A stretch of 64,000 nucleotides of DNA, taken from assembly GCA_945877815.1 (NCBI GenBank), contig CAMDWJ010000007.1, forward strand, positions 54,266-118,265. The letters run 5' to 3'. Origin of the DNA: Caenispirillum bisanense. GTDB taxonomy: Bacteria > Pseudomonadota > Alphaproteobacteria > Rhodospirillales > UBA2165. Shown here one piece after another: positions 29,305-36,679 of the stretch (position 1 is the first letter of the stretch; each line of letters starts with the position of its first letter). The notes beneath the pieces are model-generated. The model was not told the origin of the DNA. It was given only the letters and a program-made list of their open reading frames with translations, and ran no database searches. A program made the position numbers and the translations under genes.

Positions 29305-29655
29305 ATGGCCTATGACGAAAAGGTGGCGGACCGCGTGCGACGGGCACTGGGCGGCCGCCGCAATCTGGTCGAACGCAAGATGATGGGCGGGCTGTGTTTC
29401 ATGGCCGGCGGAAACATGGGTTGCGACGTTACCGGCTCGGCTCTGATGGTCCGTGTCGGGCGTGAGGGCTATGAGAAAGCCGTTGCCTTGGCCGATGTTC
29501 GTCCCCTCAAATTCGGTGGACGCCGCCCCTCGGGCTTCGTCTTAGTTGATCCCGCCGGCTATCGCACCGAGCGCATGCTCAAGGCATGGATTGAGCGGGG
29601 TCTCGATGTCGCGGCACGCCTGCCCAAGAAATCTCCACGAAAAGCGGCGAAGTAG
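29305..29655 (+). CDS. TfoX/Sxy N-terminal-domain protein
   Basis: This cytosolic protein of 116 residues starts at MAYDEKVADRVRRAL; the track ORF adds 14 codons. It matches the TfoX N-terminal domain in ERKMMGGLCFMAGGNMGCDV, LMVRVGREGYEKA and the closing GFVLVDPAGY. Full TfoX/Sxy proteins regulate competence. Stand-alone N-domain proteins like this one are common and uncharacterised, and no competence role should be assumed. Confidence 0.83.
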   Translation: MAYDEKVADRVRRALGGRRNLVERKMMGGLCFMAGGNMGCDVTGSALMVRVGREGYEKAVALADVRPLKFGGRRPSGFVLVDPAGYRTERMLKAWIERGLDVAARLPKKSPRKAAK

Positions 29656-29694
29656 CTCGCAAGAATCGGATAGAAGCCCGTCGCGAGACGGCCC

Positions 29695-30666
29695 ATGGTC
29701 GCGCCCATGTTGACTTCAAAAAATACCGGCGTGATCCTCGTTTTGCTGTTCGTCGTCGCGGGCGCGCTGCGCGACGTGTTTTTCGGCGAGGTGTTCCAGC
29801 GCCATCGCTTCTTCGATGTGGTCTTCGTCAGTTTCGCTCTGGCGACGATCATCTTCACGATCGTCGTAGCCGTGCGCATGCCGGCGCAATTCGCGGTGCT
29901 GGCACGCAACTGGCGCACGGCGCTGATCGCCAATCTCGGCACCGCCTGCGCCTAGCTTTCCTATTTCTTCGCACTCAAGATGCTGGAGCCTGCGGTCGTG
30001 ACGACGATCCACGCGGGTACTGGCGCCATCACCCTGGTGGCGCTCAACGCACTCGGCCTTCACATCTCGCGCCCCGTCGCGGTGCGCGGGATCGAGAAGC
30101 TTCTCCATGTCGGCATCTTCGCGGTGCTGCTGGCGTTGGCCGGCGTCGTTCTGGCGGGCCTGTCGGGCATCGCGGCCGGTGCCATGCCGCAAACCCTGCT
30201 GGGTTTGACGCTCGCCTTCGCCAGCGGAATCTTTATCTCGCTCACCTCGGATGTGACCAAACGCATGCACGAGCATGGCGTCGGCGCCGAGGCGGTGCTG
30301 GCCGCGCGCTTCATCGTGATGATCGGTGTGGCTGCAAGTATGAGTTATGTCGGCACCGGCGCCGGGATGCCGCTCGACAGTTTCGCCTCGGTCGCGTCGA
30401 TCGCGGGTGCGGCACTGGGACTGATCGTGCTGCCGCTCTATGTCCTGCAGCTCGGTCTCGTGCGCACCTCGGCCGTGACGACTTGGATCATCATGGCTTT
30501 GGGGCCGTGTCTGGTCTTCGCCGCACAAGGGTTCGACGGGCGCATCGCAACCTCGCCCTATACGCTTTCCTGCATCGTCACCTATTCGGCGCTGGTGATC
30601 GCGGCCAATGTCGCGCGCGCGCGAGGGACTGCTGCGTCGGCGCAAACAGCGGCGCGCGCGAACTGA
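29695..30666 (+). pseudogene. DMT/EamA-family permease interrupted by one TAG codon
   Basis: Two in-frame ORFs (29695-29955 and 29980-30666) together encode one permease-like protein of about 322 residues with roughly ten hydrophobic helices. The only break is TAG at 29953-29955, inside NLGTACA-stop-LSYFFALKMLEPAVV. EamA-type proteins carry a residue such as Trp there (A-W-x-S-Y-F-x-A-L-K), so a TGG-to-TAG change is the simplest explanation. No other damage is visible. TAG is a normal stop in neighbouring genes, which argues against recoding. It is recently inactivated or misread; the substrate is unknown. Confidence 0.75.
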
Positions 30667-30667
30667 A

Positions 30668-31438
30668 CTAAAGTTCCTTGTCGATAGCCTTGCCGCTGGA
30701 ATCGCCGCCTGTTTGATCGGACTTGCCGTAAGCGTTCGATGCGGTGGCGCCCGGTCCCGGATTTTCGTTGGCGGGCGCAACCGGCGCCGCACCGTCCTTG
30801 GGACCACCCTTCGAGACGCCGACCATGGCAGGGCGCAATAGCCGATCGTGGATCGTATAGCCGTGTTGCATGATCTGGAGGATGGTGCCGACCGGCTTGT
30901 CGGTATCCTCGATCTCGAACATCGCCTGATGCAGATTGGGGTCGAGCCTTTTGTGCATCGCATCGACCTGTTTCACGCCGAATTTATCGAGTGTGGTGCG
31001 CAATTCGTTTTGCGTCAGTTCAAGACCGACGCAGAGATTTTTCAGATTGTCGTCCTTGGCGCGGGCTTCCGGCGAGGCGGCCGACAAAGCGCGTTCCAGA
31101 TTGTCGGCGACCGGCAAGACCGCCTTGGCGAAATTGGCGACCGCGTATTTGTTCATGTCCTGTTTCTCGCGCTCGACGCGGCGGCGCACATTTTCCACTT
31201 CGGCGAGGCTGCGCAGCAATTGATCCTTCAACACCGCGATCTCCGCGCGCAACTCGTCTTCGACATTGGTGTCGCGCGGGGACTCGTCCGCCGCGTCGCT
31301 TTGTCCGAATTCCACGTCGAGCGAGGCCATCATATGGTCGATCGTTTCGCTGTTCGGACTGCGGTCGGTCTGGGGATTCATATCCAAGCTCGGCTCTATC
31401 CGCTCGGAGCGTCCATCTGGGGTTTTATCGTCTGCCAT
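30668..31438 (-). CDS. grpE: Nucleotide exchange factor GrpE
   Basis: GrpE releases ADP from DnaK in the chaperone cycle. The 256-residue protein has an acidic disordered N-tail (about 1-60) and a long coiled-coil dimerisation helix (VEDELRAEIAVLKDQLLRSLAEVENVRRR). The beta-wing domain holds the signature FDPNLHQAMFEIED-like segment (here LDPNLHQAMFEIEDTDKPVGTI). The C-tail is longer than usual and Gly/Pro/Ala-rich. It lies 106 bp downstream of hrcA, in the common hrcA-grpE arrangement. Confidence 0.97.
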   Translation of the reverse strand: MADDKTPDGRSERIEPSLDMNPQTDRSPNSETIDHMMASLDVEFGQSDAADESPRDTNVEDELRAEIAVLKDQLLRSLAEVENVRRRVEREKQDMNKYAVANFAKAVLPVADNLERALSAASPEARAKDDNLKNLCVGLELTQNELRTTLDKFGVKQVDAMHKRLDPNLHQAMFEIEDTDKPVGTILQIMQHGYTIHDRLLRPAMVGVSKGGPKDGAAPVAPANENPGPGATASNAYGKSDQTGGDSSGKAIDKEL

Positions 31439-31543
31439 CGGTTCGCGGTACTTTCCTGGCCGGTTGTTCGTTGGCGTTTCTGGGGCGTTTTGGGCGCGTT
31501 TGTAGAACGCGGCTTGCGTGGGTGAGATAGGTCGTTGCGCGGG

Positions 31544-32608
31544 CTAGCTCAAGACCTTGCCGATCAGCTTGGAGGTATAATCCACCATCGGGATGATGCG
31601 GGCATAGTTCATGCGCGTCGGGCCGATCACCCCGATGGCGCCGACCAGCTTATTGTTGCCGCTGTGATAGGGTGCAACGACGAGGGAGCAGCCCGATAGG
31701 TTGAACAGCTCATTGTCCGCGCCGATATAGATGCGCACCCCCTCGGCGACGTCGGCCATATCGAGCACTTTGACCATCAATTCGCCGGTTTCCAGCGCCG
31801 AAAACAGGGCCCTGACCCGTTCGAGATCGGCGAGCGCGCTCACATCGTCGAGCAGATTCGCCTGGCCGCGCACGATGAGTGTGCTCTTGGTGCCCCCGCC
31901 CGCCCAGGTGGCCAGGCCGTCCTGCACCAGCCGCGCCGACAAGGAATCGATCTGGGCGCGGTTCTCGGCCAGCTCGCGCTGCAATTCGAGCCGCGCCTCG
32001 GAAATGCTGCGCCCAGCCAGTTTCGCGTTGAGATAATTGGTGGCCTCGACGAAGGAGGATGCGGGCAGATCGGTCGGAACCTCGATCAGCCGGTTCTCGA
32101 CGATGCCGTCGGCGGTCACCAGCACGACCAGTGCCCGTCCCGGCCCCAAATGAACGAATTCGATATGTTTAAGCGCGGAATCGGTCTTGGGCGCCAGCAC
32201 GATCCCGGCGCAGCGCGATAGGCCCGATAGCGTCGAGGTCGCTTGTTCCAGCACCGATTCGATGCTTTTGCCGGTGCCGGCGATGCGGCTTTGCAGATCC
32301 TTGCGGTCGTTGTCGCTGAGATTCCCAAGCTCCAGCATGCCATCGACGAACATGCGCAGCCCGGCATCGGTCGGCAGGCGTCCTGCCGAGGTATGCGGCG
32401 CATAAAGCAGCCCCCATTCCTCCAGATCGGCCATGACATTGCGGATGGTCGCGGGCGATAGATTCGTGGCCAGCCGCTTCGATAGCGAACGCGAGCCGAT
32501 GGGCTCGCCGGTTTCGACATAGGCGTCCACGATCTTGGTGAAAATATCGCGCGAACGCTCGTTCAACTCGGCGAAAACCGACCGTTTCGTGTCCATTGGC
32601 TTGTCCAT
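31544..32608 (-). CDS. hrcA: Heat-inducible transcription repressor HrcA
   Basis: HrcA represses heat-shock operons by binding CIRCE, and its activity depends on GroEL. The 354 residues include an N-terminal winged helix ([32 protein letters not shown]). Then come the [25 protein letters not shown] segment and the C-terminal ligand-like domain. No CIRCE element was found in the window, so its targets (commonly groESL) lie elsewhere. It diverges from rph. Confidence 0.97.
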   Translation of the reverse strand: MDKPMDTKRSVFAELNERSRDIFTKIVDAYVETGEPIGSRSLSKRLATNLSPATIRNVMADLEEWGLLYAPHTSAGRLPTDAGLRMFVDGMLELGNLSDNDRKDLQSRIAGTGKSIESVLEQATSTLSGLSRCAGIVLAPKTDSALKHIEFVHLGPGRALVVLVTADGIVENRLIEVPTDLPASSFVEATNYLNAKLAGRSISEARLELQRELAENRAQIDSLSARLVQDGLATWAGGGTKSTLIVRGQANLLDDVSALADLERVRALFSALETGELMVKVLDMADVAEGVRIYIGADNELFNLSGCSLVVAPYHSGNNKLVGAIGVIGPTRMNYARIIPMVDYTSKLIGKVLS

Positions 32609-32689
32609 ACCTCTATATCTAGACGCGAGGGGGTGCGTCGTCTAGGGTGCGCGGCTTCCCCAGCCCCCCTGAAACCGACGGCAGGTGCC

Positions 32690-33424
32690 ATGTCCTCGAC
32701 TATCCTTCGACCGTCCGGCCGCGCGCCCGATCAGATGCGCGCCGTCAGTTTCGAGACCGGCGTCAACAAATACGCCGAGGGTTCGTGTCTGGTGAAGTTC
32801 GGCGACACGCACGTCCTGTGCCTCGCCAGCGTCGAGGAACGGGTGCCGGGCTGGCTCAAAGGGTCCGGCAAGGGCTGGGTGACAGCCGAATACGGCATGC
32901 TGCCGCGCGCCACCAACGAACGTACCGCGCGCGAAGCGACCAAGGGGCAGCAGGGCGGGCGCACCCAGGAGATCCAGCGCCTGGTCGGCCGGTCTTTGCG
33001 CGCCGTCACCAATCTCACGAAAATTCCCGAATTGCAGATCCGCGTCGATTGCGATGTCATCCAGGCCGACGGCGGCACGCGCACTGCCTCGATCAGCGGC
33101 GGCTTCGTGGCGCTGCACTTGGCCTGCACCAAACTCATCGAACTCGGCATGCTCAAGGAATTGCCCTTCATGGGGCATGTCGCGGCGATCAGTTGCGGAG
33201 TCTACAAGGGATCGGTCGTGCTCGATCTTGATTATGCCGAGGATTCGTCGGCCGAAACGGACGCCAACTTCGTCATCCACGGCAACGGCAAATTGATCGA
33301 GGTCCAGGCAACCGCCGAAGGGGCGCCCTTCAGCGAGGAAGAATTGGGCGAGATGCTGCGTCTTGCGCGCAAAGGCACCACCGAATTGGTCGCCCTGCAA
33401 AAGGCGGCGCTTGGGATAGCGTAA
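32690..33424 (+). CDS. rph: Ribonuclease PH
   Basis: This phosphorolytic 3'-5' exoribonuclease trims tRNA 3' ends. Starting at [19 protein letters not shown] the protein is 244 residues, the usual size; the track ORF adds 19 codons. Family segments include [33 protein letters not shown] and GRSLRAV with the phosphate-binding Arg. The acidic metal site follows ([16 protein letters not shown]). Its stop is 1 bp from the rdgB start, a conserved alphaproteobacterial rph-rdgB-hemW-type order. Confidence 0.97.
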   Translation: MSSTILRPSGRAPDQMRAVSFETGVNKYAEGSCLVKFGDTHVLCLASVEERVPGWLKGSGKGWVTAEYGMLPRATNERTAREATKGQQGGRTQEIQRLVGRSLRAVTNLTKIPELQIRVDCDVIQADGGTRTASISGGFVALHLACTKLIELGMLKELPFMGHVAAISCGVYKGSVVLDLDYAEDSSAETDANFVIHGNGKLIEVQATAEGAPFSEEELGEMLRLARKGTTELVALQKAALGIA

Positions 33425-33425
33425 G

Positions 33426-34022
33426 ATGGCGCGCAAGTTCGCAGGTTCGAAACTCGTCATCGCCAGCCACAACAAGGGCAAGATCGTCGAGATCCGCCAG
33501 CTGCTCGGCGCTTACGTGAGCGATATCGTCTCGGCCGGCGATCTCGGGCTGCCTGAGCCCGAGGAAACCGGAACCACCTTTATCGCCAATGCCGAATTGA
33601 AGGCGCGCGCCTCGGCCATCGGATCGGGTCTACCGGCGCTGGCCGACGATTCCGGTTTGGCCGTGACTGCGCTCGGCGGCGATCCCGGCATCTATTCCGC
33701 GCGCTGGGCCGGGCCGGAAAAGGATTTCGACATGGCCATGCGCAAGATCGAAACCCTGCTCGCGGGCAAGGCCGACCGCAGCGCGACATTCGTGTGCGCG
33801 CTATCGCTCGCTTGGCCCGATGGCCATTGCGAGACGGTCGAGGGCATGGTGGCGGGATCGCTCATCTGGCCGCCCAAGGGCGACAACGGCTTCGGTTACG
33901 ATCCGATGTTCGTCACCGACGGCATGCTCGAAAGCTTTGGCGAGATGGAGCCGGAGGCCAAACACGCGATCAGCCATCGCGCCGATGCGTTCAGGAAGCT
34001 GGTGGCGAAGGTTTTTGCGTAG
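33426..34022 (+). CDS. rdgB: dITP/XTP pyrophosphatase (RdgB/HAM1)
   Basis: RdgB hydrolyses non-canonical purine triphosphates (dITP, XTP) to prevent mutagenic incorporation. The 198-residue protein has the N-terminal [14 protein letters not shown] and catalytic LADDSGLAV motifs. It also has the base-recognition FGYDPMFV and the C-terminal [12 protein letters not shown]. It follows rph by 1 bp. In related genomes hemW usually comes next; here the damaged hicAB and higBA loci lie between. Confidence 0.96.
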   Translation: MARKFAGSKLVIASHNKGKIVEIRQLLGAYVSDIVSAGDLGLPEPEETGTTFIANAELKARASAIGSGLPALADDSGLAVTALGGDPGIYSARWAGPEKDFDMAMRKIETLLAGKADRSATFVCALSLAWPDGHCETVEGMVAGSLIWPPKGDNGFGYDPMFVTDGMLESFGEMEPEAKHAISHRADAFRKLVAKVFA

Positions 34023-34054
34023 GATTTAGTTGTCGTTCGGACGATGTGCTCGAA

Positions 34055-34264
34055 TTACGTCAAATCGTCTTCGGAAATTTCTGCAAGTTTAAGCAAATGA
34101 CGGAGCAAGCCGGTTTTGAGCGGGCGGTTGCCATGAATGGGAATCGATAGCCGGACGATACTTTCGGGTTTTCCGTAAATGTGATGGCTGCCGTTGACAC
34201 GAAGCAATTGCTAGCCGCGCCGCTCGACGAGGCGAGCGAGATCGCGGCCCGACAATGCTTTCAT
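34055..34264 (-). pseudogene. hicA: HicA-type toxin gene with an internal TAG
   Basis: The reverse strand reads MKALSGRDLARLVERRG-stop-QLLRVNGSHHIYGKPESI and continues through IPIHGNRPLKTGLLRHLLKLAEI to TAA. This is a full-length HicA mRNA interferase, with the catalytic GSHHIY histidine and the double-stranded-RNA-binding-like fold. The one defect is TAG at codon 18 (34211-34213), where HicA proteins have Trp (G-W-x-L). Its ATG overlaps the hicB stop by 4 bp. Because it is broken by a stop it is not in the ORF track. Loss of the toxin with the antitoxin kept is a typical decay state. Confidence 0.85.
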
Positions 34265-34464
34265 ACGGCGATTTCCAGAATGCGCTCCTTACCGCCGGGC
34301 TTGGGTTCGGCGACATCGACCGAAAGGCATCCCTCTATCGCCTTGTGCAGATTGAGCATCAGTTCGTCCATCGTATCGCCTTCGGTGGCGCAGCCAGGCA
34401 GCGCCGGCACCTCGGCCCAATAGCCGCCCTCTTCGGCCTCATGCACCACGACCTTGATTTTCAT
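34261..34464 (-). CDS. hicB: HicB-type antitoxin
   Basis: This small antitoxin of 67 residues has the HicB partial RNase H fold: MKIKVVVHEAEEGGYWAEVPALPGCATEGDT, then an amphipathic helix (DELMLNLHKAIEGCL). HicB binds and neutralises HicA; many versions also repress their own promoter. This short form ends without a C-terminal DNA-binding domain. It precedes hicA with an ATGA overlap. Since hicA carries a nonsense codon, hicB may now be dispensable. Confidence 0.85.
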   Translation of the reverse strand: MKIKVVVHEAEEGGYWAEVPALPGCATEGDTMDELMLNLHKAIEGCLSVDVAEPKPGGKERILEIAV

Positions 34465-34579
34465 ATCGGTCTCCGATCCGGATGGTGAGAAGGATACGCT
34501 TTGGCTGCTCGGACGCAGAGTCGAGAATTCCTTTTGGGCGTTATGTTAGGGTGCGTCCGCAATCGAAAGGCACCGCACC

Positions 34580-34864
34580 ATGGCCAACAAGCCGCTCAAG
34601 AAATTCAAGCGCGAACTTCTGGCCAACAAGGCCGTTCGCGAAGCCTGCGACGAACTGGCGCCCGAATTCGCCATCGCCCAGGCGATCATCAAGGCGCGTC
34701 ACGAACGCGGGCTCACCCAGGAGCAGCTCGCCTTGCGCATGAATACCTCGCAGTCCTATATCGCGCGTCTCGAAAACGCGAAGACGCTGCCGACGATGAA
34801 GACTTTTCTGCGCATCGCCGAAGCAACCGGCATGACCGCGCAATTTTCCCTGAAGAAAGCCTGA
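34580..34864 (+). CDS. XRE-family HTH regulator (orphan antitoxin-like)
   Basis: This 94-residue protein has a Cro/C1 helix-turn-helix (HERGLTQEQLALRMNTSQSYIARLENAKTLPTMKTFLRIAEATG) after a 40-residue charged N-terminal part. It resembles HigA-type antitoxins of RelE/HigB modules. No toxin ORF lies next to it: the 115 bp upstream contain none, and the downstream side is a terminator. It is therefore either an orphan antitoxin or a free-standing regulator. Confidence 0.8.
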   Translation: MANKPLKKFKRELLANKAVREACDELAPEFAIAQAIIKARHERGLTQEQLALRMNTSQSYIARLENAKTLPTMKTFLRIAEATGMTAQFSLKKA

Positions 34865-34898
34865 GAAAAACGCCGCCCGCGCGGGTTTGCGGGCGGCG
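34865..34898 (-). terminator. Terminator of the Met/His-rich protein gene (possibly bidirectional)
   Basis: GCCGCCCGC and GCGGGCGGC form a perfect 9-bp stem (34872-34880 with 34889-34897). On the minus strand the stem is followed by GTTTTTC, suiting the gene at 34920-35654. On the plus strand it directly follows the XRE gene stop and may also end that transcript, though without a T-run. Confidence 0.75.
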
Positions 34899-34919
34899 CC
34901 GGATTTGTGGGTGTGCCGC

Positions 34920-35654
34920 CTAATTGGCCGAACGGCCGCGCCCATGCATTTGCTTTGGCATGTGCTGCTGCATCTGCCCCATCATATTCATCATGTTCAT
35001 CCGGCCGCGCCCGCCCATGGCGCCCGGCATGGCGTTGTTCTCGGCCATGCCGTCATGGACTGCGGCCATGCCCTTTTCCGCGAAGGCGGTGTCCTCGCTT
35101 GCATGTTTCTGCAACAGCGCGATCACTGCCGTGTCGGCGGAGGTTTGCGTCACGATCACGCCCTTCTCGGTCGTCTCGACCTTCGTTTCGATCTTGTCGT
35201 AATTCTCGAAGATCGCGCGCAGCGCCGGGCTTTCGATTGGCAAGCCGGGATCGCGCTTTTCCGCGACGCGCTTCATCATGTCGTCGACATGGGTCTTGAT
35301 GGTTTGGGCGATCTTCGGATCGTCCGATTCGGTGACCGTGCGAATTCCATTGGGCAGGTTGGTCACGGTGCGCGCGATGGCGTCGTGGTCGGCGAAAAGA
35401 TCGTGGATGTCGCCAAGTTCGGCGGCGCTCGCATCGCCGCCGTGCATCATCGGCCCCATGCCCATGTTCATTCCTTGGCCCTTGCCCTTGTTTTGGCCTT
35501 GCCCCATGCCGCGCGGGCCGTTGCCCTGCATCTGATCATGCATCTGGCTGTGCATCGCGCCCGGGCCGTGCCCATCCGAGGCCGCCCACACCGCGCCGCC
35601 GGCGAGCGCCAACCCGGTGGCGAATGCACCGGCTGTCAAAATCGTTGTTTTCAT
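34920..35654 (-). CDS. Secreted Met/His/Gly-rich periplasmic protein
   Basis: The start is the ATG at 35654 (MKTTILTAGAFATGLALAGGAVWA, a signal peptide), giving 244 residues. A Met/His/Gly/Gln-rich segment follows (MHSQMHDQMQ...GMNMGMGPMMHGG). A conserved middle domain comes next (IHDLFADHDAIARTVTNLPNGIRTVTESDDP to TKVETTEKGVIVTQTS). A second Met-rich end contains MNMMNMMGQMQQHMPKQMHG. Met/His clusters like these bind Cu(I)/Ag(I) in CopA/PcoA-like proteins, so a metal-handling role is plausible. The middle domain occurs in uncharacterised proteobacterial proteins, so metal binding is inference. Confidence 0.75.
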   Translation of the reverse strand: MKTTILTAGAFATGLALAGGAVWAASDGHGPGAMHSQMHDQMQGNGPRGMGQGQNKGKGQGMNMGMGPMMHGGDASAAELGDIHDLFADHDAIARTVTNLPNGIRTVTESDDPKIAQTIKTHVDDMMKRVAEKRDPGLPIESPALRAIFENYDKIETKVETTEKGVIVTQTSADTAVIALLQKHASEDTAFAEKGMAAVHDGMAENNAMPGAMGGRGRMNMMNMMGQMQQHMPKQMHGRGRSAN

Positions 35655-35972
35655 CGTCGTCTCCAAATCTTCGCAACGGACGATCCCATTGCCGAGTTTC
35701 AGTAGAGACCCGAGATGTAACAGGAGTTTCCCGGTTTCGGCCGATTGTGTCACAAACTGTAACGCGCCTTTGTGCGTGCCTTATTTCGGTGCGCACGGTT
35801 TTTCTCTCCGGCCCCTTGCGCCGCGACTGATATGGAACATATAGAGAACAAATCGCCTCCGAGTGCAGGACGAGCAACATGAGCAAAGCCGGCGAATCTC
35901 GCGACAAATCGGCCCTCAGGCCGGACCGAATCGTGGCGGCGGATCGACATGCGATAGACAAATTTCGTCCTA
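35655..35972. other. Intergenic stretch without a confident gene
   Basis: The 318 bases upstream of the Met/His-rich gene contain ORFs on both strands. None has a convincing product, start signal or coding-like composition. The stretch should include that gene's promoter, but no clear -35/-10 was recognised. It ends at the 10-bp repeat array that begins at 35973. Confidence 0.5.
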
Positions 35973-36012
35973 AAATGACGAGAAATGTCCATAAATGTCG
36001 ATAAATGACGAT
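35973..36012. repeat. Four 10-bp tandem repeats (AAATGNCGAN)
   Basis: AAATGACGAG, AAATGTCCAT, AAATGTCGAT and AAATGACGAT follow one another without gaps, then GCATCGG. On the minus strand this reads CCGATGCATCGTCATTTATCGACATTTATGGACATTT. The array shares CCGATGCATCG[AT]CATT and the ATCGACATT core with the 11-bp array at 45844-45964. It lies about 85 bp before the toxin remnant. No known element type was recognised. Confidence 0.7.
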
Positions 36013-36096
36013 GCATCGGCACACCATTTCGGGATCGTCGGTTTTATCGTTTGTGGGATTGAATGGTAACCTTTAGGTAACTATAAACTCTTCGGC

Positions 36097-36189
36097 TACG
36101 CCGTCGTCGAATATGTGGCCGAGGATGGATCGAGTCCGTTCGGCGCTTGGTTCGATCGTCTCCATGTTCCGGCGGCGGTCAAGGTTGCG
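36097..36189 (+). pseudogene. HigB/RelE-like (Gp49 family) toxin remnant
   Basis: The frame reads YAVVEYVAEDGSSPFGAWFDRLHVPAAVKVA. This is the typical N-terminus of Gp49/HigB-like addiction toxins (x-Y-V-A-E-D-G-x-S-P-F-x-x-W-F-D-x-L-x-x-x-A-A-x-K-V). Everything after about residue 31 of the toxin is missing. The frame continues after about 12 codons into the antitoxin start. An internal deletion of roughly 200 bp would explain this. No ATG precedes it; a GTG at 36115 is the only possible start. Confidence 0.7.
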
Positions 36190-36225
36190 GGGCGTGCTTC
36201 GGCCGCTGACGCGAACGGAGGTCTC

Positions 36226-36549
36226 ATGGTTTTAACGCGCGATTTCAAACAAACGGTGACGGCCCGCGTTCAGCGCGATCCGGCCTTCGCCAAGGCGCTG
36301 TTGGACGAAGCCGCCACGCTGTTCCTCAACGGCGATCCGCAAACCGCGCGCCTATTGCTGCGCGATCTCGTCAACGCCACGGTCGGATTCGAAACCCTGG
36401 CGACGGAGATTGCGAAGCCCGCAAAAAGTCTTCATCGCATGCTATCGATCAAGGGCAACCCGAAGATGGACAATCTCGCCGCGATTTTCGACGCGGTCCG
36501 CAAACGGTTGCACGTCGATCTCGAAGCCCGCGCGATCGCGGCGGAATGA
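36226..36549 (+). CDS. HigA-like addiction-module antitoxin
   Basis: This 107-residue DNA-binding antitoxin pairs with Gp49-type toxins. It begins MVLTRDFKQTVTARVQRDPAFAKALLDEA. The HTH region is LRDLVNATVGFETLATEIAKPAKSLHRMLSIKGNPKMDNLAAIF. The ATG at 36226 has GGAGG 5 nt upstream, so it is translated by itself. The track ORF from 36115 adds the toxin remnant in frame. The toxin gene is truncated, so the antitoxin now stands alone, perhaps kept as a regulator. Confidence 0.82.
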   Translation: MVLTRDFKQTVTARVQRDPAFAKALLDEAATLFLNGDPQTARLLLRDLVNATVGFETLATEIAKPAKSLHRMLSIKGNPKMDNLAAIFDAVRKRLHVDLEARAIAAE

Positions 36550-36582
36550 TGTTGCTGTCTCACAAAAATAATCGGCGCGCCG

Positions 36583-36622
36583 AAATGCCCACAAAACCCT
36601 GCAAAAGCCAACAAATGCATAC
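36583..36622. repeat. Four 10-bp phased A-tract units
   Basis: AAATGCCCAC, AAAACCCTGC, AAAAGCCAAC and AAATGCATAC follow each other at exactly 10 bp between the higA stop and hemW. A-tracts repeated at the helical pitch bend DNA. It may form the hemW upstream region. Together with the array at 35973-36012 it flanks the higA locus, and both share AAATG unit starts. Confidence 0.55.
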
Positions 36623-36679
36623 ATGCCTACACTGGCTTTCCATGTGGGTCGGTCGGCCTGCCGGAAACGACCGCCCGTC

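Noticed and set aside
29953-29955. Amber (TAG) codon reassignment or pyrrolysine use, suggested by two in-frame TAG codons (29953 and 34211)
   Set aside because: Several intact genes in the window end at TAG at their normal length (rsmI, the MFS gene at 23040, the lipoprotein at 20483). Both internal TAGs replace a Trp, as simple nonsense mutations would.
32609-32689. CIRCE element before hrcA
   Set aside because: The gap has an imperfect TAGACGC...GCGTCGTCTA repeat, but not TTAGCACTC-N9-GAGTGCTAA.
36115-36549. A single 144-residue protein as in the ORF track
   Set aside because: The first 25 residues match a toxin N-terminus, and a strong GGAGG-ATG at 36226 starts the antitoxin, so the long ORF is a fusion left by a deletion.
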